From: Hemileia vastatrix
Lineage: Eukaryota > Basidiomycota > Pucciniomycetes > Pucciniales > Zaghouaniaceae
Reading direction: 5' to 3'
NCBI GenBank assembly: GCA_030280995.1
Contig: JASXTE010000014.1
Coordinates: 7,871,656-7,935,655, forward strand
DNA: 64,000 nt
Made by a program: the position numbers and the translations under genes. The notes beneath the pieces are model-generated. The model made no database searches. It had not been told where the DNA came from and saw nothing but the letters and a program-made list of their open reading frames with translations. Numbering within the stretch: the stretch's first letter is position 1; each line of letters starts with the position of its first letter. Of this stretch, positions 11,554 to 24,051 are shown one piece after another.

Positions 11554-12580
11554 TTAGAGATGCAAGATATAAGGGAGAATAACAGTCATTCGGCAAACCG
11601 GGGGGACATGAGAATGATTAAGGTTAGGGGATAATGTTGAAACCAAACTGATTCTTTTGTACAAGGCCAAGTCCTTTAGCACACTTCCAGAGTAGGTTGA
11701 ATTATCTCGAATATCAAAGTGTTGTTGGTCAAGATATTGTGCAACTTTAGAAAAATCTTCAGACCTCCATTGCATTAAGATACGTCTTAACGATCCATCA
11801 TTATCAATTTCGGTGTCTGAACAACATTTGATGTTTGTGAAAAGGTTGTGATAAGTTTCACAATGTGGAAGTTGTTTAAGAAGTTTAGTTCGGTTAACTG
11901 AATTCTAAGAATCTTTGTTATTTGAAATAAAGGTCATAAATAAAAACGGTTGAAAAAAAAGGGATTTTCATACTTTTTTTTATTCTATATTTATGCTTTC
12001 TCACTTTGATTATTTCTTGAGAGCTATGAGAATCCTTCCCAAGTCTTAATCTATCAGCATGACCTAAAAACCAACGGTGAAGAACTCCTATTTGATTTGA
12101 GAAGCTAATTTGAGTTGAGTCAATTGGATATGCAATCAAATTATTGGTTTTTAAGGTATTGTCCCAGTGTTTAATGAGAATATTTGCCAAGACCTGGTTC
12201 CATTTGTCAAACCAATCTAGGTTCCAAGCGAAAGTTGATCCTGGGAAACCACACATGCAAAGGTGCTCAATAAAAGATTCACGGAAAATTGGTGGAAACT
12301 TTTCTGAAACCGTTGAATTTGATTCTGGATGAGGTAGTTCAAAGGCAATGTTGCAAGAATTCATGTCGAATGATGAAAATCTGTCTAATTGCTCTTCAGT
12401 AGGGTTTTGTTTCCATCCATTTGATTCTGGTGACATATCCAAAAGTGAACGACAAAAATTGTGTATAGATCTACAAAAGTGAGAATTGAATGGAGGCAAA
12501 GTCTCATTAAAAATTCTATTAAGTGTTCTTGTGTTTGTGGGCAGGTTTCCATGAGGAAAGTAAGAGCTACTAGGGTTCAT
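11554..12580 (-). CDS. Unknown two-exon protein, 316 residues
   Basis: Exon 1 runs from 12580 to 11974 and exon 2 from 11897 to 11554, with a 76-bp GT-AG intron (11898-11973) that joins them in frame. The product starts MNPSSSYFPHGNLPTNT and has no signal peptide or membrane segment. It is rich in aromatic residues in the middle (FAWNLDWFDKWNQVL, VLHRWFLGHADRLRLG). I do not recognise the family. No internal stops were found, in contrast to the neighbouring Snf2 gene, which ends 76 bp away on the other strand. Its start is about 1.1 kb from the transposase start on the opposite strand, so a shared control region is possible. Inside the giant transposon it is either a companion mobility gene or cargo. 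Confidence 0.7.
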
Positions 12581-13655
12581 AAATAATTAGATTAAGAAAG
12601 TGTTCAATTAAATTAAACAAAGAGGAAGGATAAATTGTTGAGCTCCAAAACTTTATGATCAAAGTTGATTTAAGGAGAAATATCACAAAAATTAAGAATA
12701 AGAAATATTTCGACTTTATGGAATTATAATATGCATAAATTATATTTTTATATGCAACTTGAACTCAAAAGGAATGGTATAAAATAAAGAGAATGATTAT
12801 GTGATAAAAGCAGACTCATTTAAGAAACGGATTTTTTTTTCTTTTCAAAAAATTCTTCCACAAAAATAATTTGTTAAATGTGAGGCTATGTTCATTTTTT
12901 TATTACCAAAAAATTATTTTTGGTCCAATATGATAGTAATACATATTCTTTTGAGTAATTTTTTTCAACCTGAATAAATAGACTAGAGTTTCACTTCATC
13001 ACATTTATGTATGAAAAGTTATACAAGGTTTCAGCTTTTATGTAATTCTTTAAGGTTTACACTTTTGTAGCATCTATTATTTGAGTATTTTTGATTTTTT
13101 CTTTATAGAAAATTCTACCTAGTACAGACCAATTTTCAAATTGAAAGAAATATGTTTGTGATTGTTTTTTACAAAATATTAAACTTATTTTTGGGTTTAA
13201 CTTTGATTTTTGGGGTAATTTTTTAAATAATTATGTTAAAAATATGGATTACTTTTCTTATAGTCCATAACTAAGAATTTTTATCAAAATCAAATAATTA
13301 TAGGGTAGTTAGATATAACTCAGAAGGCATTTGATAGAAAAATAATTAAGATGCTTGTGCGTACAACAGAATTTTTTCTATGATAGAAAATATTCTGATA
13401 AACATGCATGCATTGTTGTACAAATGCAGAGAGTATACAGAATACAAATAAAGTAGACTGCATAACTTTAAATTAATATATAATTTATCTGATTAAAAAT
13501 TAAACATTTAAACTTAAATAATTTCAACACATATTCCATCATATTCTTTTGATAAAAAAATGTAGCTTATATTAGCTAGTGCCTTTCAAAAAAAGGAATA
13601 CCTTCAATCGGTAACTTTGAATAGCTAACTTATTCCTACAATTATCACAATTACA
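12581..13655. other. AT-rich divergent intergenic region
   Basis: About 1.07 kb between two genes transcribed away from each other. No reading frame of note. It could hold the promoters of both 12580 (minus) and 13656 (plus); no clear TATA box was singled out. Confidence 0.5.
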
Positions 13656-16600
13656 ATGCCTCCATTTTTTCATGTATGTCAATGTCAAGATCTTGGATGT
13701 GTCAATAGAAAGTATCAAACTTCTTCTGGGTCCTTTGAAGTTGGTATGGCTTTCAAAAGCTCTAATTCTTATGCAAAACATCAAGAGGAAAGAAATAGGA
13801 AGGCCCAGATGGTTATTTCTTCCAACAATCCACTTAACATTGGAAGTTCCCGCTCCACAGAAACAGTAAGCTGTATATCTATAGTTCAATGTGAGAATTA
13901 AAGTCTTTATGATGTTTCAATGATTTATTACATAGGGGCAGTTGCTATTGGGGGCAGAAGTATCTTCAACAGTCTCTAGAAACTCAAATCTTGGGGAACA
14001 GTATAGCCAAATAATTATGTGGCAGGCAGCAAAGCTTTCTCTGATTCATCATTTGAGCAAAGAAGGTTGTACTCAATTTTTGGATGAAGAAATTAAGAAG
14101 CTCAAACTTCTAGGTGATAGTGGAATACTGGATTCTGATAGCATTGTCCGCCTGGTCCCACGCTCAATAGATACAGTTTTTAGTCGATTAAAGCTCAATC
14201 AATCATTTTTCACTAAAACATGCTGTCCTAAATGCTTTGCTCTTTATGAGTATAACTCTGAATCTCAACCATCTATACTATGTTGCAATCAACCATTTCT
14301 TTCATCATCAAAGCGCTATTTAAAAATGTTTGGAGCAGGACAAATTGCAGTTAAATGTGATGAAAGGCTGTATTTGATGGAGGAACATCAAGAACATGTA
14401 AAATACTTATCTCTTAAAACATTTCATCACCATTCTTTTATCGACTGGCTTAAGGAAAAGATCAAACTGTTCAAATTTGAGCTTCTGATTGAGAAGAAAA
14501 CCCCTGTGGCAGAACGTGTAGAGTGTGATTTGATGAAGGATGTTTGTGATGGTTCAATTTGGAAAAACTTTCCCATAACCACTCCAGCTCTGGATAGCAA
14601 TGATGATGAATATACGATAACTTCAGGCAACTTAATGTTTACTTTATATGTCGACTGGTTTAGGCCTGGTGGCAATAGGATTGGAGGTCATCAGAAGTCT
14701 GTAGGCAATATTATGATGGTGTGTATGAACCTACCTCAAGAAGATAGATACAAAATGGAAAATCTTTTTTTGTATTCTATTATACCCGGACCAAAAGAAC
14801 CCACAAGTGAACAGCTTAATCACCTTCTAAAACCACTGTTTAATGATCTACAAACTCTATGGGATGGTATATTGATTGAAAAGACACATCTTTATCCACG
14901 AGGCCGGAAATTAAGAGTTGCATTGTTCTCTTTGATAGGTGACATTCCTGCAATACGAAAATTTGCTGGCTTTTCGAGTCACTCTGCAAAAATGTTCTGC
15001 TCTTTCTGTAATATCTCTAAAGATGAAATTAGTGAAAAGAATGTGGGAAATTTTTCATTACGGAATCATGATGATCATATGTGCTGGGCAACAAAGTGGA
15101 AAAATTCTAAGTCACATTGGGAGCGCGTATCAATTGTTCAAAATCATGGGGTACGATGGAGTGAGCTGAATAAACTTGAATATTGGCGTCCAACTGAATA
15201 TTGCTCAATTGATGTTATGCATTCACATATGCTTGGCAACCTAAAAGATCACAGTATAAGCTATTTTCAAATCCAAAATGCAGCAAAAGATCTAGAAAGA
15301 AAGCTGGAAAAGGATAAAAATTGGCATGTAAGAGAAGAAGATGATGATTTCTTTTCTGATACTTCACTGCACAAACATTCAAAAAAACGTAGAAGTAGCT
15401 TAAGCACCACGAATAATGATGATGATGATACAGGACACACGAGACAGCACAAGCGGCAAAGACGTACGAGTTCAAGACAGTCATCAAGTCATCATGGACT
15501 AGATAATGAAGGATTGGGAACAAATCGATCAAGAAGCCAGAGTAGGTCATCCAGCTCCAAATTTATTCCTCCATATAGCGATGTGGCCTCAATACAGTCT
15601 CACAGCAGTGACAGTAGGAATTCATTGTATAACTTAAGGCAAAGAAGCATTAGCATATCACAGAGTGAAGGATCTCACTCATCAAATGAGACAGCTAGAG
15701 ATGAAGAAAATAAAAGGAAATGTAAGGAGAAAGAAAATGAAGGTAGTAGTAATCCACGAATCACAGCAGCAGAGCTACAGGTTGTATGGAAGATGATTGA
15801 TCAAGTAAGAAGACCTTCCTGGCTAACACGAGTTCCAAAATCAGTAGGATCTAAAAAGGCAGGATCCCTCAAGGCAGCAGAATGGCACATGCTGTATACT
15901 CTCTACTTCCCTTTGTCACTTATACCCCTTTGGTTTGAAAAATTTAAAGAATCTGAATCTTCAGCTTCCTCAGCTGATAAACCAAGAGAATATTATCTTC
16001 TCAAGTCACTTGTAACATTATGCTCGATCACCAATTTTTTGACATTAAAAAATATACAGACTAATGAGCTTAAAGATCTAGATCAATTTCTGTTAGAGTA
16101 TCGTGAGTGCCTTGAAGAGGGTTGGAAGAATATTAATGCAAAGCCAAATCTGCATATCACTCAACATTATCCTGAAATGATAAAGCGTCTTGGTCCACCA
16201 TCAGGTACAGCTACTTGGTCTGGAGAGAGGGTGAATCATATATTATCTGAAATTCCAAACAATCACCATCCACGTATGTAATGTTTGTAAGCAATGATTT
16301 AAAAACTCAGCTGTGCTAATTTATTAATATTTACCACAGGAGAGATACCGCTAACAATGCTCAAACATTGGTATCGGAAGTCTAGGGTATTAGATCTTGG
16401 TGAAGCTGAAGATAATGATCAATGTGAGACTAAAAAAATCCATATTGATCTCGATAAACAAAACAAATGGATCCATCTAAGTATGGCATTATTTACTAAA
16501 TGGGTAAGGGCACGAATGGGAAAAGAAACTTCAAGACGGGCTTTGAAACCATCGGAGAAAAGTGGGGATAGGGTAGTTGAAAATGTAGCAAGCATATTGA

Positions 16601-17034
16601 TACATGGAAAGAGGTTTACTAGTTACCATCGACACATTGCTAATTCAACAATTGAATTCTACTATGGAAAAGATAGCCAGTTTGGGCAAATTGATGATCT
16701 TTTCAGATCAAAGGAAGAGATTGATCAAATATATTTAATAGTAAGTCCTTTCAAAGAGCTCCGTCCAGAAGAAACATCAAAGGATCCCTATGAGCTTTTC
16801 CCACAAGTGCATTGTCGGTTAGTAAGAGTAGCCAAAGCAACTCAAATTGTGATTAAGAAAGATGCAATAATTGGACATGCAGCTACTGTCGAGCACAAAA
16901 AAGGAATGTTTGGAATCAAAGACGAGGTTGTCACTGCCATTGGACTGCAGAAAGTAGTGAGTGAAAAAATTAATCAAATTTATTTTCTGTTGACTAACAT
17001 CTTTGTGTTAATTTGGGATTGGGGAAATTTGTAG
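13656..17034 (+). CDS. Plavaka-type (CACTA superfamily) DDE transposase
   Basis: Exons 13656-13865, 13936-16273 and 16340-17034 join in frame through introns of 70 and 66 bp, giving about 1080 residues with no stop. The N-terminus has a Cys cluster (CQCQDLGC), and a second one (CCPKCFALYEYN, later CC) lies near residue 165. The core matches the fungal Plavaka transposase: YVDWFRPGGNRIGGHQKSVG (first Asp), then NLFLYSIIPGPKEPTSEQLN, SIDVMHSHMLGNLKDH (second Asp, DxxH) and SGERVNHILSEIPNNHHPRE (Glu). Between the second Asp and the Glu lies a low-complexity insert of about 150 residues rich in Ser, Arg, His and Asp with basic runs (KKRR, KRQRR) that look like nuclear signals. It would cut and rejoin the 41-bp ends at 8155 and 47001. 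A late intron (about 16957-17033) could give a slightly shorter C-terminus. Confidence 0.85.
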
Positions 17035-17460
17035 GATTGGTGATATTTGTAAATGGTGAAAGAAATAATTCAATGCTCGATTAAAAAATGCAATTCATCC
17101 AACTTACCTTATCATAAACCAGTGAACAATTACTTTGGTTGCTTTTATTGCGAGAGAACCCATGCTTTCAATGAGTCATTTTTATCTTAAATGTAAGAAT
17201 GAAAGAAATAAAATCATGATAATGAGAAATATGATAAAATTTTTACTTAATGAATGATCTTCTTGCTCATTCATCTACTATAAATAGTTTGACCTTCCAA
17301 CTTTAGCTGATAGCTATATATTATTCACTTTATTTTTCGACAAGAGAACATACACGTTTACAAGACTATATACATAGTATCTTTTTTTACTTTAGCTTTG
17401 ATAGGTATAAATTTTAACAACTGATTATTTTTATTTTATTTTATTTTATTACAGTTCATT
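17035..17460. other. Gap between transposase and second gene
   Basis: About 425 bp, AT-rich, ending in a T-rich tract (TTTTATTTTATTTTATTTTA) just before the ATG at 17461; it probably contains the 3' end of the transposase transcript and the next promoter. No coding content seen. Confidence 0.5.
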
Positions 17461-19138
17461 ATGGATGATAATTTTGAAGGGATGTCTGTTGACCCAACCG
17501 ATTCTGATTGTTTTCCGCCTCAACATACTAATACTGGAAATACTCCTCCACCACCCTCTGCTGATCCACCTCCAGATGCATCTCAATCTGTACCACCTAA
17601 TCCTAACCCACAACCTAATCCCAATCCAGGCCAAGAGTCTCATTCAGAACCGAGAAATTTTAATCCCAATCATCCTTCTGCTTCTGAAAGTGCTGATCAG
17701 CAAGCTGATCAGCTAGGAAGAGATTGGGCTAGTGAAGTATTGAGGGAATTTTTCGGAGACCAATCATCATCTGCTCAGCCTAACCAAGGAGCAAGCACAA
17801 GTGGAGCAGGTAAGTCAAATTTGTAGTGTATTCTTTTATTGAAAAATAACCAATTTAATTAACTTATTTGAATTGTTAGTGAATCCCTCAATCATTATGG
17901 GTATCAGTGATTACCACAGACTCAATTCAGCAGAGTCTCATGAGCGAGAACAGGGGTTAATGGCTGTAAGAGGCTTAGTTAGAAGGAATGATGATCCCAG
18001 GAGCTCGGACAGTCTAAATAGAAATATTTACCACTTTCTGAAGTATTGTCTTGGGGGACCAACACAAATATCAAAATATCCTGCGAGCCCAACACCTTTG
18101 GAGATTGAAAATTGGAAAGATTGGAGCCAATTCAAACTAAAAACCATTCAAACTGTCCTAACCCAAGTCCAATCTTCTAACCATGCCAATTCTGCAGCTG
18201 ATCGACAATTTCTGATAACCAATTCTATAGCCTTCTTGCGTTCCAAAATTCAACTACCCGAATTTTTTCCAGCACCTGAGCCTCGAGGACTAAAAGGAGG
18301 AGCACCGATCCCACTTTCTGTAAAAAGAAACTTAGAGCGTGAATTGCAAGAAAAAGGTTTTCGGAAATTCGCGTTTGATTGGACTTGCCGTGATTTTTCA
18401 GAATCAACTTGGAATCAAGTCATGGGAAGCATAGTATGCGACCACTGTTCCAGATGGCTTACCACCTTGAATACAATCGATCAGTCAAAGCTTCAGTTCA
18501 CTCAATGTGTTATTGAGAAATGGGTAGTTAATAAGGGGAAGGAGATGATATGGTTGTTTGGGCAAGAAGAGGAAAGGGTAGCAAGAGAAAAGATTGAAAA
18601 GAGGGCAAGGGCACAAGTAAAACGTTATCGGACCAAGGTAAGTTTTTTATTTTACTTTGCTTTTTGTTATTATGAAGCTGATTTAGTTGGAATTCAGATT
18701 GCTAGTGCACGCTACAAGTTAGCAAGAGATCTCTGCAGTGATGTTCCAGTTTTTGTTGTGCTTTTTCATGATACTAGGTGCATCTCTGATATCGAGGAAG
18801 GCCCAGCACCAGCCCCAACTGCACCTATCAGAGCTATTCCTGGATGGCGAAATCCTGAACTCAATGATTTGTTTAAAAAAATGGATAAGATGACAAAGGA
18901 CTTAGCCCATACACCAGCTCAAAAAAAATCAGCATTAAAAACATATTCACGGTCATCAGAAAGGACAGTTGCACAAAATGGTATATTCAATGTTCCCAAA
19001 TACCTCCCCAAGAATTGCTATTCAGCAAAATTTTTGCAAGGATTATCTGTGAATGAACGTGAGTCACTTGGGGTTGGATCTGATATTGATCTGGTAAAGA
19101 TTCGGGAATCAATTAATAGAGCATCAACATCATCATAA
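17461..19138 (+). CDS. Second gene of the giant transposon, unknown function
   Basis: Exons 17461-17809, 17880-18637 and 18698-19138 are joined by introns of 70 and 60 bp (GTAAGT donors). The 60-bp intron is in frame and stop-free, so its retention would add 20 residues. The protein starts MDDNFEGMSVDPTDSDCFPP. Its first ~115 residues are a disordered Pro/Asn/Ser/Gln-rich tail (PPNPNPQPNPNPGQ). A globular part follows (WKDWSQFKLKTIQTVLTQVQ, FAFDWTCRDFSESTWNQVMG), then a basic coiled-coil-like helix (EEERVAREKIEKRARAQVKR) and a C-terminal segment (LPKNCYSAKFLQGLSVNERE). I do not recognise a catalytic motif. It is intact, lies 430 bp after the transposase on the same strand and directly precedes the palindrome array. 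A DNA-binding accessory role is a guess from position and the basic helix. Confidence 0.8.
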
Positions 19139-19353
19139 CTTAGGTATAACGGTGATCTTCTGTGTAATATAGCTATCTTATATTGAATTTTGTGTATTCT
19201 GTTTTTTTTCAAAGCAGCTTGGTAAATGTTATAAAGTGATATTGAGAGAGAGTAACATTTTATTTAAGAAAAACAAATAATGTATGAGATATAAAAATGT
19301 ATTTTCAACAAATTGATGGTCCATACCTCTTTATGTCACATTTATGTATCCAT

Positions 19354-21291
19354 ATTAATTTCAATCGAATTTAATGTTGACCAATACATAGTGAATACAC
19401 GCTATTCCACTTATACTTGCCAGGCATTGCTACCATTAAATATGCCAGTATCAAAAATTAATTTCGATCAAAATTAATGAGCATGATAATCATGAATTTC
19501 TGGAGTCAACTGCTTATTTTTATGCATGGTGCCTTGCCAACATTAATTTCGATCGAAATTACTTTTGATACTGGCATATTGCATGGTGTCTATTCCTGGA
19601 AAGTGTAAGTGGCATAGTGTGTATTCATTACGTATTGGTCAACATTAATTTCAATAGAATTTAATATTGACATTTTCATATTGAACCCAAACCAGCAAAC
19701 GACCCAAAAAATTCTTCATAAAACTGCTCATTAATTTTGATCGAAATTAGTGAGCACCATATACATATTGAATGGTAGTTATATCTGGTGTGTGTAAGTT
19801 GTAAAGCTTGTGTTCAATGTTTATTGGTCAACATTAATTTTGATTGAAATTAATATTAATGTGTAAATGATATTTACATGCTCAATATGCATTGTAATGT
19901 GTTTACTTAACAATAGAGTGCCCTACTTTTCATCTTACATAAAAATGCTTGGTAGCATGTCAAATTAAATTTTTATTAAAATTAATGTTGACATGTTACC
20001 ATGCATAACAGTAAGCAACTGACTGAATAAATTGATGATAATCATGAACCTTAATTTCGATCGAAATTAATGTTGCCAAGTGCAGATTGAAAAAAAGCTA
20101 TGCCACTTACACTAGCCAGGCATATTTACTATTTATTATGTATTGGTCAACATTAATTTTTATAGAAATTAATATGGATATGTAAATTTTATATTTACCC
20201 TCAACATGTATAGTAAATTTCAATACTTAAAAATACTTGCCGTCTTTTACATGTCATGCAAAAAAGCATTATATCATTTCAACATTAATTTTGATCAAAA
20301 TTAATGTTGAAATGCCATTATGCATTGGAACAACTAACTGACTGAAAAATTTCATGATCAAAATGCTCATTAATTTTGATCAAAATTAATGTTGACCAAT
20401 ACATATTGAATATAAGTAATCTACACTTACTCAGACCAGATATAACTACCATTCAATATGTATATGGTCAGCCTTAATTTCGATCGAAATTAATGGGAAG
20501 TTCTATGAAGAATCTTCTGGGTTGTTTTCTGGCTTGGGTTCAATATGCAAATGTCAACATTAAATTCGATCGAAATTAATGTTGACCAATACATAATGAA
20601 TACACACTATGCCACTTACACTTTCCAGGCATATATACATGCAATATGCCAGTATCAAAAGTAATTTCGATCGAAATTAATGTTGGCAAGGCACCATGCA
20701 TAAAAATAAGCAGTTGACTCCAGAAATTCATGATTATCATGCTCATTAATTTCGATCGAAATTAATTTTTGATACTGGCATATTTAATGGTAGCTATGCC
20801 TGGCAAGTGTAAGTGGCATAGCATGTATTCATTATGTATTAGTCAACATTAATTTCGATTGAAATTAATATGGACATGGACTATGCATAAAATTCCTATA
20901 AGTATAGGTAAGCTAAGCAGTTAGATAAACTGGTTTGATCAAGTACACCATATAAAAATTGATGTTTTAATGCCTTGGTTAATTTCGATCAAAATTAATT
21001 TTAAGCCATGCATGTTGAATTTTATCTATGTCTGTGTAGTCCATGTGAAATGGCTTGTATTCAATATGCAGGGGTCTATATTAATTTCGATCGAAATTAT
21101 GAGGTTCATTGCCTCATAAATTTGATGGTTTCTGTCAGTGTTTCATGCATGGTGCCATCTGATACTTGTTGATTCCTATCAAAATTAATTTCAACACCAA
21201 TATATTGAATACAAACCATGGCACTTACAGTACTTGGTCATAGCTAAAATTCAATATGCTAGTCTCAAAATTAATTTCGATAGAAATTAAT
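19354..21291. repeat. Array of about 20 palindromes in nested inverted repeats
   Basis: The 20-bp palindrome TTAATTTCGATCGAAATTAA, or close variants, recurs about 20 times every 70-120 bp. Examples: 19354, 19457, 19542, 19644, 19730, 19833, 20050, 20152, 20284, 20369, 20473, 20559, 20660, 20745, 20848, 20978, 21080 and 21270. Spacers are also related. The stretch 19354-19854 is matched in inverse by about 20369-20869, so the array as a whole is a 1.5-kb imperfect palindrome centred near 20111. About 215 bp (19833-20050) recurs as a direct copy at 20152-20370. There is no coding capacity. Confidence 0.9.
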
Positions 21292-22324
21292 CAGGATCCA
21301 TGAAGTTTATCAATAGTGTATGAGTTAAGTTTCAAGTCATATGTTTCATCATTTTCATGCACCCATTTCTAGGTTATCTCAACAATTTTTTTCAAGTTTT
21401 ATTATATTAATCAAAACTGTGGTAAGTTGTGAAAAATTAGCTAATCCAAATCTCAAATTGAATATTAATATTTTAATAATTTTGAATGTTGCTTAAGGTA
21501 TTTCATTGGGTGATTCATAATAATATTTTATCAACTTAGTAGTCCTATAACTTTTGAAAAGTAACAATTTTGGTATAGTTAGGGACAACAATGCAATATC
21601 TTGTGCAGACTAAGATATATTGCAAAATAAAACTATTCAATTTTTTTTTCCCTTAGTTGTATCCAAGTTTATCAAAGGTTTGGTCACGGTGCCCACAACC
21701 TAGCCTGACACTCCTCCTGTCACTTAAAAAACAAATTCTTATCTTAAATTCTAATGTTACCAATTTTATATTTATAATTCATTTCTTGTTTGATGAGGCA
21801 TATCAGTATATATGTGAATCTCGCATTGTCATCTGAAATTAAATTTAACAAATATTCATAAAGGATTATCCTTTTTTTTCATATAATATACTAATTAAGT
21901 GTATCTCCATTGTTTAGGAGTAAATTCTAATTTAAAAAATTTTGTATTTACCCGTGGAAATTTGAATATGGGATATAAATTTGTTATTATTTGTTTTTCA
22001 CACTAAAAGTCCCCAAAGAATTACTAGTATTTTCTGTTAGCTACATCAAATTTTGCTTCAATATAAACAGATTGTGATTTAGCATGTTACTCAGTTTACC
22101 ACACTATGAATAATACATGTTAAAAAAAGCTCAAATAATATAAAATCCCCCTCTTTATGTTTTCTGTTTCTTTCATCCTCACTTTAATTTTAATCTTATT
22201 CAATTTTTTATCCTATTAAAATATCAACTTCAATTTTCTAGAATAGAGTTTCTTATAATTATTCATCATATTACATCATAATTTTTTGATATCGAATACT
22301 TTTTTTTAATATTCATTAATCAAT
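21292..22324. other. AT-rich 5' flank of the unknown split gene
   Basis: About 1 kb without coding content between the palindrome array and the gene starting at 22325. No repeat of the array motif remains. Confidence 0.55.
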
Positions 22325-22922
22325 ATGTCTAGTATACAAAATCCTACACCTCCACTTTGTATGTATATCATGTTCCTCTCTCTTAATTTATATATTTCAC
22401 TTATGTTCTATATCTTTTTTTTTCAAAAATTTGATTTTCCAGCACCCAAATGTGTTTCATCCCACTCTCTGATTGATACTCGCTTTGAAGCTTTTGAGCT
22501 TGCACCATGTCTGCCACATGGCATGGCACCTAACCCTCCTGTACTTAGCAATGAGAGGCAGGAAATAACAAGATTTCAGTATTGCAATTTACTTGAATTG
22601 GCTAGAGATAAAACAGAAGAGCTTGTCAAGATCCTTAACAATAATCCTTCTCCTTCATATTTATCTAACCCTTGTAATGAATTACTCCAATATGTGAAAA
22701 GCCTTGAAAAATGTATGTTCATCACCTTTTTTGTCTCCTTTTAAATTAGTAGATAAGATTATTAATATTTTTTTTTCTTCATATATATTTGTAGCTTATG
22801 AGGAGGTTATGATTCCTCCTGATGAAGTCATTGTCATTAGGGATGATGATGAGACAGATGAACCATCAGCTTCAACTCATGCTTCAACTTCTAAGGAAAA
22901 TCTTGAAACACCTGTTATCCGC
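22325..22922 (+). pseudogene. Unknown gene, 5' part, cut by a Gypsy insertion
   Basis: Exons 22325-22358, 22443-22712 and 22795-22922 are joined by introns of 84 and 82 bp (GTATGT donors). The start is ATG at 22325 (MSSIQNPTPPL). The encoded part is about 144 residues, with an acidic stretch (VIVIRDDDETDEPSAS) before the break. The frame is interrupted at ATC-CGC by the LTR start at 22923 and continues in the same frame after the second LTR at 34816. CCGC is duplicated on both sides. The gene was therefore complete across this point before the insertion. I do not recognise the family. Confidence 0.75.
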
Positions 22923-24032
22923 TGTGGTAGCCTAAAGTTTAGTGCAGCACCTAAATATGTAAATGGAGTTATTACGGCGTGCAAGATTGGCGTTATTATT
23001 TTTTATAAAAGGGTTTTATTTAATTTATTGGAGTTTAAAATATGAAGAAATTGGTCACGAGTGAATGACTACACAAATACAATTTATTTTACAGAGAAAA
23101 CTTATTTTTACGGTCTGAAAAATTTATAAGTATCAATTCAAGTCACTCAAGAACCTTGGGAAATTTTCCCATGATTTTTACTATTTTTCTTATATTTTTA
23201 AATGAATTTTAAAGTTTTATAGAAATATTTACGTTTTCAAAAATTACTTAACTTTGATGAATTTTCACGGGGTAATTAGAGCTGCGCAGACTACGAAAAT
23301 TAGTTTGGTATGTAAAGGGGAAGTAGCTCTATTATTTGTAATTTTTCTAGATTTTTTAATATAGTTTTAAGGTTCTAATTGAGTCCGGAAGTCCGGACGG
23401 ACTCCGTTTCGACTCCGTACGGACTCCGTACGGGCTCCGGATTGACTCTGGAAGAGCTCTGGAGGGGAAAATTTAGGCACGTGACTAGGAATACTTAAGC
23501 GCTTCTCAAACTCGAAATTGAGAGAGGGGGACACATCATACAGCTTAATCATTAACTACCACAGTCTCATTTTTTATTACTCAACAAATTAAATAAATTC
23601 GTAATACCCTTATAACTTTATATTTTATATATAACATTTTAGAAATACTACTCAACAATTTAAATAACACTTCATATAGGGTATCTTTAGAAAGGTCTTC
23701 ATCACTGGGACTTGATTATTGCTGTCTCATAAAAATTTAAATTATTATAAAAACATAAAAGTCAATCTTTTCAGATCTTTCACTGGTACACCTTAATTGT
23801 TGTTATCAGTATTTCTTTCCTCAACAGCCACAATCATTTAATCTCAATAAGCGTTAATTATTTTAGAGTTTCATTATTTTTATCAATCAGATTCAAGTAG
23901 ATTGGTTAGCTTAGTGATTTAGAATTCCCATTTTGTTATTTTTATTGGAAGGACGGGGTTTTCAGCTAAATCCACACATCTCCTCCGGATTCTGCTTACA
24001 GCAAGGCGACTGTAAGAGTTTACCTTACCATA
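22923..24032 (+). repeat. 5' LTR of the family B Gypsy element
   Basis: It begins TGTGGTAGCC and ends CTTACCATA, 1110 bp. The same end points are found in the 3' LTR. A TATA-like TTTTTTATAAAAGGG lies unusually close to the start (about 23000). At 23380-23450 is a CCG-rich tandem of GGACTCCGTAC units. Confidence 0.92.
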
Positions 24033-24034
24033 GT

Positions 24035-24051
24035 TGGCGCCCAACGTGGGG
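24035..24051 (+). promoter_or_regulatory. Primer binding site of the family B element
   Basis: TGGCGCCCAACGTGGGG lies two bases after the 5' LTR. It starts TGG, the complement of a tRNA 3' CCA end, where reverse transcription would be primed. The donor tRNA was not identified. Confidence 0.7.

Noticed and set aside
15215..15550. Minus-strand frames opposite the transposase
   Set aside because: Antisense products of the Ser/Arg/Asp-rich insert.
19354..21291. CRISPR-like array
   Set aside because: The repeats are short palindromes with related spacers of varied length in a eukaryotic transposon; there are no cas genes.
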